This document shows positions 19,982 through 27,164 of a stretch of 64,000 nucleotides of DNA, piece by piece; positions within the stretch are counted from its first letter, which is position 1, and every line of letters begins with the position of its first letter. This DNA is from Fulvitalea axinellae (GTDB lineage Bacteria > Bacteroidota > Bacteroidia > Cytophagales > Cyclobacteriaceae): positions 124,001 to 188,000 of the forward strand of contig NZ_AP025315.1 in the NCBI RefSeq assembly GCF_036492835.1, given 5' to 3'. The notes below the pieces were generated by a model, which saw nothing but the letters and a program-made list of their open reading frames with translations, was not told the DNA's origin and did not search any database. A program made the position numbers and the translations under genes.

Positions 19982-22291
19982 ATGAACAACTCAATCCTTA
20001 GAGTGCTAATGTTGGCCACTATTTTTCTATGGTCGTGCGCACATAAAAAGGAAGAAACCGGGCACAAAGTCCAAACAGCGTCACCAATTGATTATGTCGA
20101 TCCTTATGTGGGTACCGCTCCAGCTACAGTAGGCAACGCCGCAGACCACGGCCACGGTTCGGAGAACAACGCCCAGGTGGTACCTTCCGTAACGCTTCCG
20201 TTCGGAATGACCAACTGGACACCGCAAACCCGGCGTACGGAACGCAAGTGCGTAGCGCCTTATTATTATACAGACACCAAAATCCAAGGCTTCAGGGCTT
20301 CGCATTGGCTTAGCGGTTCGTGTACTCAAGACTACGGCAGCGTTACGTTTATGCCTCTTTCCGGCAAATTGGTATGTGATCCGGAGAAGCGGGCGACTCC
20401 TTACTCTCATGAAGACGAGACCGTTCGGCCCGATTACTATTCCATCATCTTACCGGAATTGGCTTTGAAAACGGAAATGTCGGCTACAAAACGCTCCGGG
20501 ATTCTGCGTTTCGAATTCGCGCAAGCGGGAAAAGGACACGTAGTGATCACCCCTAACAGCGACGAGGGACAGGCTTTTGTAGAATATGACGCAAAGGCCG
20601 GAGAAGTGCGCGGCTATAACCCGGCGCACCGCATATACCAAGGCAACGGACAATACGCCGGATTCAAAGGATACTTTGTAGCGCGCATAAGCAAAACTCC
20701 CGAAAGCCACGGCATGTACGCCGGTGACAGCCTCTTGTCCGGCGAAAAAAGCATCCGCGACCGCAAAAACATCGGCGCTTATCTCAGCTTCGGAGTTGAA
20801 GCCGGAGAGACCGTCACTCTTAAGGTCGGAACGTCTTTTACAAGCATAGAAGAAGCCCGCAAAAACCTCGACGCCGAAATTCCAAACTGGGATTTTGATC
20901 TGGTTACGGAACAAAACCGCAAAGTGTGGAACGAATTGTTGGGACGAGTAAAGGTAAAAGGCGAAGAAGCCGAGAAAAAGAAATTCTACACGGCGCTTTA
21001 CCACAGCTTCCAGCAACCACGTGTATTCAGCGACGTTTCGGGAAGCTACATAAGCTTCGGGGCCGACAGCACCGTACGCAAGGCTGAAGGTTTTGATTAT
21101 TACGCCGATTTCTCGATGTGGGACACTTACCGCACCCTGCATCCGATGCTCAATATCATTGCGCCGGACTATAACGTCGATATGATGAAATCGTTGGTAC
21201 TGAAGGCGGAACAAGGCGGATGGCTCCCGATTTTCCCATGCTGGAACAACTACACCTCGGCCATGGTAGGCGACCACGTAATTTCCGTTCTCGGCGACGC
21301 GTATATCAAAGGATTGGACTTTGACATCGAAAAAGCTTATACCTATATGCGCAAAAACGCCTTCGAAACGCCCGCCGAATATCAAGATTACGTCAACGGA
21401 ATGGGCCGCAGAGGACTGAAGGCCTATATCGACGCCGGATACTTGCCTGTAGACGAACCCGTAAAAGAGGCCTTCCACAAAGGAGAACAGGCTTCTCGTA
21501 CGTTGGAATACGCTTACGATGATTTCGTATTGGCACAAGTGGCCAAAAAACTTGGAAAAACCGACGACTTCAAAAAGCTGATAGAAAGGTCAGAGTCTTA
21601 TTCCAAAATCTATGATCCAGCGACGGGATATGTCCGTGGCCGTTACATTTCGGGAGAATGGCACAAAGATTTTGTCGCCGACAAACGCATGCCGTATATC
21701 ACCGAAGGAACTCCACGCCAATACACTTGGTATGTACCGCACAGCCCGGAAGGCCTTATGAGACTGATGGGAGGCAAAGAAAACTTCAACGCTAAACTGG
21801 ATTCCCTTTTCGGGCAAAACCAATATTGGCACGGTAACGAACCTGGGCATCAAACAGCCTTCCTCTATAACTATTCGGGGAAACCGGAAAGGACACAAAC
21901 CGAAGTAAAACGTATCCGTGACAAAGAATACGGCCTGGGTCCCGGTGGCTTAAGCGGCAATGACGACGCTGGACAGATGTCGGCTTGGTACGCAATGGCC
22001 GCCATGGGAATTTACCCCGTAGCGCCCGGCACAACGGAATATGCCGTAACCTCTCCCGCTTTTGACGAAGTAAGCGTGAGTGTTCCGGGCGGAAAGGCAT
22101 TTACCATCAAATCCGAAGGCGCTTCGAAAGGACAATACCTAATCGAAAAGGCTAACTTGGAAAACGAAAAGCTGAACAAGCTCTTTATCCAACATGATGA
22201 TATAGTTTCAGGCAAAACGCTTTCGATCAAACTGAAACCTATTCAGGAAAAAGCATTGGCGACACCGGAAAAGGGAAAAAGTACAAAGTAA
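19982..22291 (+). CDS. GH92 family alpha-mannosidase, lipoprotein
   Basis: A 769-residue protein starting at ATG 19982, chosen because it begins a lipoprotein signal ending LWSC (Cys 19). GH92 signatures are strong: 'DYVDPYVGT' at the mature N-terminus, 'GHGSENNAQVVPSVTLPFGM', 'FSMWDTYRTLHPM' in the barrel, and 'GLSGNDDAGQMSAWYA' with the conserved Asp pair at 661-662, followed by 'GIYPVAPGTTEY'. GH92 enzymes are calcium-dependent exo-acting alpha-mannosidases, usually removing alpha-1,2/1,3-linked mannose from N-glycans or mannans. Expected location: inner face of the outer membrane or the cell surface. It is not in an obvious PUL. Its stop codon lies within a heptad repeat. Confidence 0.93.
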   Translation: MNNSILRVLMLATIFLWSCAHKKEETGHKVQTASPIDYVDPYVGTAPATVGNAADHGHGSENNAQVVPSVTLPFGMTNWTPQTRRTERKCVAPYYYTDTKIQGFRASHWLSGSCTQDYGSVTFMPLSGKLVCDPEKRATPYSHEDETVRPDYYSIILPELALKTEMSATKRSGILRFEFAQAGKGHVVITPNSDEGQAFVEYDAKAGEVRGYNPAHRIYQGNGQYAGFKGYFVARISKTPESHGMYAGDSLLSGEKSIRDRKNIGAYLSFGVEAGETVTLKVGTSFTSIEEARKNLDAEIPNWDFDLVTEQNRKVWNELLGRVKVKGEEAEKKKFYTALYHSFQQPRVFSDVSGSYISFGADSTVRKAEGFDYYADFSMWDTYRTLHPMLNIIAPDYNVDMMKSLVLKAEQGGWLPIFPCWNNYTSAMVGDHVISVLGDAYIKGLDFDIEKAYTYMRKNAFETPAEYQDYVNGMGRRGLKAYIDAGYLPVDEPVKEAFHKGEQASRTLEYAYDDFVLAQVAKKLGKTDDFKKLIERSESYSKIYDPATGYVRGRYISGEWHKDFVADKRMPYITEGTPRQYTWYVPHSPEGLMRLMGGKENFNAKLDSLFGQNQYWHGNEPGHQTAFLYNYSGKPERTQTEVKRIRDKEYGLGPGGLSGNDDAGQMSAWYAMAAMGIYPVAPGTTEYAVTSPAFDEVSVSVPGGKAFTIKSEGASKGQYLIEKANLENEKLNKLFIQHDDIVSGKTLSIKLKPIQEKALATPEKGKSTK

Positions 22292-22313
22292 AGAGTAAAG
22301 GAAAAATAGACTC
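22280..22313 (+). repeat. heptad-periodic intergenic repeat, copy B (overlaps stop codon)
   Basis: AGTACAA-AGTAAAG-AGTAAAG units followed by an ATAGACTC tail. The TAA stop of the GH92 gene (22289-22291) is part of the repeat, so the last residues of the enzyme are repeat-encoded. Confidence 0.6.
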
Positions 22314-22356
22314 GATGGTGATTTGGGAGTCATAGATCCTTATCATTTTAAAGAAA

Positions 22357-22395
22357 AAATGCCCGCCGATATAAAACCGACGGGCATTTCTTTTT
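22357..22395. terminator. bidirectional terminator
   Basis: AAATGCCCG and CGGGCATTT arms, with T runs on both strands. It lies between the convergent GH92 gene and the small membrane protein gene. Confidence 0.9.
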
Positions 22396-22403
22396 GAGCG
22401 AAA

Positions 22404-22853
22404 TTAAGCTTGATCGGATACCGTCCATTCATCTTGACGATAAGCGTAAAACTGTCGCTCTTTACGGTAAAGAAAAATTCCGGTCGTAGCGATAAACAAA
22501 ACCAATACGGGATAGAAGTAATAAGACCCGGACATGAACATTCCGTACCCATTAAACCCCTGAGCCAACCAGGCCATTAAAAGAAAACTCCAACGCGCCC
22601 AAGCCACGTTTTTTCTAATACCATAATGCACTAACACAAACATCCCTACCCCGCAAGCCATAAGTCCTCCGCCTACGGAATGAAGCATTAGTAAAATCAA
22701 ATTCTCTGTATTATCCAAAAATTTAGATGGGGGTGGATTCCCCAAAAAATCGATATGAACATTGAGCAACCTTCGGATAAATTGGTCCCCCAAACCACCC
22801 ACAAACATCAAAACAGCTGAAAGATACAATAATGATAGTGACAGTGCCCTCAT
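22404..22853 (-). CDS. small four-helix membrane protein, unknown function
   Basis: A 149-residue protein I do not recognise. Four hydrophobic segments are visible: about 5-22, 50-75, 85-105 and 112-128. A polar segment between the first two ('NPPPSKFLDNTENL') is probably extracytoplasmic. The C-terminus is charged ('YRKERQFYAYRQDEWTVSDQA'). It ends at the bidirectional terminator shared with the GH92 gene and has no operon partner. No motif suggests an activity. Confidence 0.65.
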   Translation of the reverse strand: MRALSLSLLYLSAVLMFVGGLGDQFIRRLLNVHIDFLGNPPPSKFLDNTENLILLMLHSVGGGLMACGVGMFVLVHYGIRKNVAWARWSFLLMAWLAQGFNGYGMFMSGSYYFYPVLVLFIATTGIFLYRKERQFYAYRQDEWTVSDQA

Positions 22854-23220
22854 AAACCAATTGTTTAACGATACTATCGAAACGAAATCACGTTGTTTCC
22901 GGCTAATTCATACTCCAGTACAACGAAACACCGACTTAAAGTCAGTTCGACACGAGTGCGCCGAAAATAGCTATCATGCCAATTGGCTAGAAGTTTGAAA
23001 ATATAGTCGGCCATCAGGCATGCCTTTTATCCTAAGCTACCTGAAGGCTTTATCTTTTTCAAATAAAAAATATTCTATAAACACAAAAATCTAACATCCT
23101 CTTATTACAAAACAAAGAGCCAAAGCATTTTATAGAAAAATACTTTGGCTCTTGGCCTTATAGATTCAAAATCAGACCAGCGATTCCATTACTCCTTATA
23201 CTTTTCTTTTTTGGAAAGTA
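22854..23220. other. 367-bp intergenic region
   Basis: Holds the promoter side of the small membrane protein gene and, at 23115-23153, the terminator of the DUF3570 gene. Nothing else was recognised. Confidence 0.5.
23115..23153 (-). terminator. terminator of the ApbE/DUF4266/DUF3570 module
   Basis: On the minus strand AAGAGCCAAAG and CTTTGGCTCTT pair across a loop of about 17 nt and are followed by TGTTTTG, downstream of the DUF3570 stop codon. Confidence 0.85.
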
Positions 23221-24675
23221 TTATTCCTGCATTACAAACTTCAACCCCAAACCGACATAATTAGCGCTTAATCCAGTACTTCGTTTATAATAATTATATT
23301 TCAAATCAACGCTTTTCATACCGAATCTCGATATCCGAAACTTTGTAAAAATATCGGTATAGCTTATCCCAAAGCCATATTGGCTTGAAGAGAAATCGGA
23401 AAGGTCATAATCCGACGTATAATAATCGGAACTGGAAAGGTGCGCCTCAAAAGGAGCAAAATAGTCCGCCTCGGTCTGAGTGTAATAACGGAAAGAGGGA
23501 TAAAGCGTAAAACGGCTGGATACCTTTATCGGCGTTTCTATACTTACCGTATTCGAGTTGACTCCCCAATCGTCATAATAATAACGGTAATAGGTTCTAA
23601 GCGTCAAAATCTCATTTATAAAATAATTAAATCTTGCGCCTACCGGCACTTTAAAACGCTTATCGGGCAAACGCTCTATATCGTCAGCCAACTGGAAGAC
23701 TTCCTTATTGGTTGGGGAAGTATAATTCGGAATGGCAGAAGCGTTTCCGATATAATAATTCGGTCTATCTGCGAAATACACGCGTTGCATAGGGTTAGCT
23801 AACCATCCATTTTGCCAAACGAGATCCATAAAAACCGAAAACTGTGCGTTTACGCTTAATATCTGCGAAAAGGAAATGGAAAAAGAATACGTATTTCTGC
23901 CTTTATCATCAATAAGTCCAAAACCCTGTACCGGACTCCATGTAGTTCCAAGTTTTTCGGTAGCTTTACCGTTTTGGTCTAATATGGCCACGTTATTGAA
24001 AAAACCACTGTTCAGATTGCCTTCCACTTCGTCAAACGACTTAAGCTCTGTCGGATACATGGGCGACCAAGTATCCATAAACACCGAAGCGTTCACTCCA
24101 ACTTCGGTGTTTTTTCGATTAAAAAGCATTAAGTATCCACCACCAAGGCCGAAAGATGTATAATCATATTCGCCCGATACCGAACCGTTTATGTTCCATA
24201 CACGGTTCCTGTCATCGGAACTGTGCGAATAATCTACGGAAAGGCCCTTCCATGCGTCAGAACCGGAAGCGCCTGACGAGGCCAGCCACGGACTACCCAT
24301 AATATCCTTGCCTGGGCCATAGTCATCATCATCGTCATCTCCGGAAGCACTAGTCAAATCAAACGGATTAAGATTACTGGACGATGCCGAAGAGTATGCC
24401 GATATTCCGACATCAAAAGTCAAAACATCATCGTCGTTTAGGGGAACGCTAACCACTATTGTCGGCGTAAAGTTGGTAATCTTTTCATCGCCAATACCGC
24501 CCGTAACCGCGGCGTTATTTCCTTCTTGCTGATAATAACTATTCAGGATATCGATTTCGGTACTTTCCAGCACCCTTTTTTTATAAACTTTCGAAGAGTC
24601 GCTTTTCGACAGATTTTGGCCTTGCGAGAAATAAGGAATCAATAAACAACTAACAATCAGAATATACCTACGCAT
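23221..24675 (-). CDS. DUF3570 outer-membrane protein
   Basis: A 484-residue exported protein with a signal peptide ending SQGQ. It is recognised as DUF3570 from 'TPTIVVSVPLNDDDVLTFDVGISAYSSASSSN' (two overlapping blocks), the acidic run 'GDDDDDDYGPG' (about 112-122), 'SPWLASSGASGSDAW' (128-142) and 'VDYSHSSDDR'. The C-terminal half is made of amphipathic aromatic-rich strands ending 'LGLKFVMQE', so a beta-barrel is likely. It is the last gene of a minus-strand run: thioredoxin, ApbE, DUF4266, DUF3570. The family has no experimentally established function that I know of. The 'SSGAS' motif resembles a flavinylation site, though its placement in a loop is a guess. Confidence 0.85.
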   Translation of the reverse strand: MRRYILIVSCLLIPYFSQGQNLSKSDSSKVYKKRVLESTEIDILNSYYQQEGNNAAVTGGIGDEKITNFTPTIVVSVPLNDDDVLTFDVGISAYSSASSSNLNPFDLTSASGDDDDDDYGPGKDIMGSPWLASSGASGSDAWKGLSVDYSHSSDDRNRVWNINGSVSGEYDYTSFGLGGGYLMLFNRKNTEVGVNASVFMDTWSPMYPTELKSFDEVEGNLNSGFFNNVAILDQNGKATEKLGTTWSPVQGFGLIDDKGRNTYSFSISFSQILSVNAQFSVFMDLVWQNGWLANPMQRVYFADRPNYYIGNASAIPNYTSPTNKEVFQLADDIERLPDKRFKVPVGARFNYFINEILTLRTYYRYYYDDWGVNSNTVSIETPIKVSSRFTLYPSFRYYTQTEADYFAPFEAHLSSSDYYTSDYDLSDFSSSQYGFGISYTDIFTKFRISRFGMKSVDLKYNYYKRSTGLSANYVGLGLKFVMQE

Positions 24676-24776
24676 ATATTATGGTTATAAACAATTCGGA
24701 TTTTTTTTAGAAAAAAGAATTTGTCTGAAAAGCCAAATTCCATCTTGCGATTTCACTTTATCGCCTATCTCATAAA

Positions 24777-24995
24777 TCAATTACAGCCACAACCACCTCC
24801 CGATTTGCCTCCGGAAGCACCGGAGGCTCCTTCCCTATATACCTGGTAATTCTTTTCGAACTTGGCGAACTTCTTATCGGACAATGCCATATCCGGATCG
24901 TTTAGGTTTACTTTCTCATACTCTTTTACCGTCACACAGGAAGTGCCCAATACAAGAAAAATTAGGAATACGAACGTTTTACCTTTCCTCATCAT
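24777..24995 (-). CDS. DUF4266 lipoprotein with GGGCGCN C-terminus
   Basis: A 72-residue lipoprotein; the lipobox LGTSC places the acylated Cys at 20. The rest is short and polar, 'VKEYEKVNLNDPDMAL', then a Lys/Phe-rich segment and a flexible tail: 'REGASGASGGKS' (54-65) followed by 'GGGCGCN' (66-72). The CGCN terminus is a hallmark of DUF4266. The tail combines a sequence resembling an ApbE flavin-acceptor site (E-G-A-S-G-A-S against consensus D-G-x-S/T-G-A-T) with two closely spaced cysteines. It lies between apbE and the DUF3570 gene, 101 bp ahead of the latter. Function unknown; a small redox or metal carrier tethered to the membrane is my inference. Confidence 0.85.
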   Translation of the reverse strand: MMRKGKTFVFLIFLVLGTSCVTVKEYEKVNLNDPDMALSDKKFAKFEKNYQVYREGASGASGGKSGGGCGCN

Positions 24996-25024
24996 ATTTA
25001 TACAGGAGTTTAAACATTTCCGGA

Positions 25025-26038
25025 TTATTGATTCAATTGTAAATTGTCGGAAGCCCTCACTTTGCCTCTTTCATCGACGATTATACAGTCTATTCCTTTA
25101 AGCTGATTCACCAAATCCAACCCCACTTTTGGCCCCATTACAAAAATTGAAGTAGCCAAGGCGTCGGCTATTTCGGCGTTTCGCGTTATGACGGTTACGC
25201 TTACCGTTCCGTGGCTAGGATAGCCCGTTCTCGGGTCGATAATATGCGAATACCGTTTCCCCTCCAACGTCACAAACTTCTCATAATCACCGGAAGTAAC
25301 AACAGCCCGGCCGTCCAAAGGCATCCAGGAAAACACTTTCTTTTTATTCATCGGATTCACTATCGCCACCATCCAGTCTTTGCCGTCCGGCTGTTTGCCC
25401 CATGCGGTCAAATCGCCGGAAGCGTTAATTATTCCACCGGTTACTCCCCTTTTTCGCAATAACGCTTTCGCCCTATCCGCCGCATAGCCTTTTCCTATCG
25501 CCCCAAAACCTATCCGCATTCCTTTTTTCTTCAAGAATACAGTCTTTTCGGATTTATTCAGTACGATATTTTTATATCCGACTTTCTCCACCGACTTGGC
25601 TACGGTTTGTTTGTCCGGCATTAGGCTCATCGATCCGTCGAACCTCCAGATACGGTCCATAGACGCATAACTTATATCGAAGGCTCCGCCTGTCAAGTTC
25701 GATACTTTAAGCGATCGTTCTATTAAATCGAATAATTCCACACTTACTTTTACAGGTTCAATACCCGCTTTAGCATTTATAGTCGAAGTTTGAGAAGACG
25801 GATCCCAAGAGGATATCAAACGTTCAATCCGCTTAATCTCGTTTCGGGCGATATTGATATACTCTGTTCCCTCGGCTAAATCGTTGGCCACTACGGTAAA
25901 CTCAAAACCACAGCCCATCAGCTTATCCTTTTCCTTGAATACACGCTGAGCAAAAGCGTTAGAATGTATTCCCACAAAAAGAAAAACAACCAAGCATAAG
26001 CTTATCCGAAAAAACATCATCAACCTCATTACCAACAA
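25025..26038 (-). CDS. apbE: ApbE-type FAD:protein FMN transferase
   Basis: A 337-residue exported protein; the signal peptide ends AFAQ. ApbE motifs are all present: 'GAFDIS' (118-123), 'GAIGKGYAAD' (179-188), 'NASGDLTAWG' (205-214), 'SGDYE' (249-253), 'HIIDPRTG' (265-272) and 'AEIADALAT' (288-296). ApbE transfers FMN from FAD onto a Thr/Ser of a target protein outside the cytoplasm, with Mg2+. The gene is 29 bp upstream of the DUF4266 gene, so that protein (or DUF3570) is the obvious candidate substrate. Several nearby Met codons (1, 4, 7, 8) leave the exact start open. Confidence 0.92.
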   Translation of the reverse strand: MLVMRLMMFFRISLCLVVFLFVGIHSNAFAQRVFKEKDKLMGCGFEFTVVANDLAEGTEYINIARNEIKRIERLISSWDPSSQTSTINAKAGIEPVKVSVELFDLIERSLKVSNLTGGAFDISYASMDRIWRFDGSMSLMPDKQTVAKSVEKVGYKNIVLNKSEKTVFLKKKGMRIGFGAIGKGYAADRAKALLRKRGVTGGIINASGDLTAWGKQPDGKDWMVAIVNPMNKKKVFSWMPLDGRAVVTSGDYEKFVTLEGKRYSHIIDPRTGYPSHGTVSVTVITRNAEIADALATSIFVMGPKVGLDLVNQLKGIDCIIVDERGKVRASDNLQLNQ

Positions 26039-26067
26039 CTTAATTACATAAATCTAATTAAAGGAGC

Positions 26068-26106
26068 AGTCTATTTTACTCTGTACGTTTTACTCTATAT
26101 TATTTA
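26068..26106 (-). repeat. heptad-periodic intergenic repeat, copy C
   Basis: On the minus strand AGAGTAAAACGTACAGAGTA followed by AAATAGACT, directly after the thioredoxin stop codon and matching copies B, D and F. It lies within the thioredoxin-apbE interval, so it does not simply mark the end of an operon. Confidence 0.55.
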
Positions 26107-26538
26107 AAACGCTTTCAGCTTAGCGTAGAATTTATCAGGCGAGACCTTTTCGTATCCCGTTTTGCCTTTTACATTTCCGTTTTCGTCCATAATCACGGCC
26201 AAAGGAAAATGCCCGTTCGGATTATATTTTTCCGCCAGTTCTCCGTTATGCTTTCTCTGTTTTTCCGGAAGCCTGTTTTTCTTTTTTCTGGGAAAATCTG
26301 CCTTCAAAAGAATAAAATCCTTTTCGGCCAGTTTTCTGAAATCGGGATTATCCCATATTTCCTTTTCCATCTTAATACAGGGCGCACACCAATCGGAACC
26401 CTGAAAAACCAAGACTATATCTTTTCCGGAGTCTTTGGCTTTTTCTTTTGCCGTGGAAAAATCTGTTTCCCAATCCGACGCTATAGCGGTATTGGTTCCT
26501 ATAAAGAGCAGAAAAATTACGGTGAGTCTAGTCAGCAT
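26104..26538 (-). CDS. periplasmic thioredoxin-fold protein (WCAPC)
   Basis: A 144-residue protein with a signal peptide (MLTRLTVIFLLFIGTNTAIA). The thioredoxin active site is 'SDWCAPCIKMEKE' with Cys 51 and 54, and a cis-Pro context 'GHFPLAVIMD' follows. It resembles the thioredoxin_7/DsbD-gamma-like small proteins that keep periplasmic thiols reduced. The start is placed at ATG 26538: an ATG at 26562 is in frame, but the eight extra residues come from a heptad repeat and spoil the signal peptide. It is the first gene of the module with apbE, DUF4266 and DUF3570, so it may act on the DUF4266 cysteines (inference). Confidence 0.85.
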   Translation of the reverse strand: MLTRLTVIFLLFIGTNTAIASDWETDFSTAKEKAKDSGKDIVLVFQGSDWCAPCIKMEKEIWDNPDFRKLAEKDFILLKADFPRKKKNRLPEKQRKHNGELAEKYNPNGHFPLAVIMDENGNVKGKTGYEKVSPDKFYAKLKAF

Positions 26539-27164
26539 ATTTTTTATGGTATTTGGTATCATGTTTTAGGTCTTAGGTAGTTTCCGTGATTTGTTTAGTC
26601 TTAATCGGCCGAAACCATAGATTTTTATCCCATTGTTACTCTACCCTTATATTAAAGGATAAACGGAATAGTTACATTCTCGAATCAGATATTTTTAATA
26701 AAAAATTATGATACCCGTATTTAAGACGTTTATTCGATTAATCTAAAAGCGAAATCGGCCAGTACTTTGATATGCATTAAGCTCTTTTTCCAAATTAAAA
26801 TTAATTACTCGATTCGCCCTCGATTATGTTTAGGTTTTGTCTTTCCATTAATGGAAAAATCATCGAACAGAAGTTCTAACAGAACTCTTTTCCCTTAATT
26901 TTCAGGCTATTACATTTTTTCATTGTGACTTCAATTCCTTTTTAGGAAAAAACATTTGTAATAGAAGCGGTAAAAATCCGGTCAAAGCTTACCTTTTCGC
27001 CGCTATTCATCTCAAAATCCGTTGATTTTTTTTCATACGAACATCGCACACCCAAGCTAAGAACATTCATTCCACTCGTCTGTCGGCGCATAGCCGTACA
27101 TTCGTTTCGATTACCGGACATACGCTCCGCCAAGCCTTTTTTACGCATTCAACCAACAGCACAT
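26539..27164. other. 626-bp AT-rich divergent intergenic region with heptad repeat
   Basis: Contains heptad-type repeats at 26546-26582 (GGTATTT, GGTATCA, GGTCTTA units) right at the 5' end of the thioredoxin gene. The rest is AT-rich promoter DNA for the divergent thioredoxin and GH2 genes. No further gene or RNA was recognised. Confidence 0.5.

Noticed and set aside
20450-21538. 362-codon minus-strand frame opposite the GH92 gene
   Set aside because: Shadow of a strongly supported GH92 enzyme; no start context or motif.
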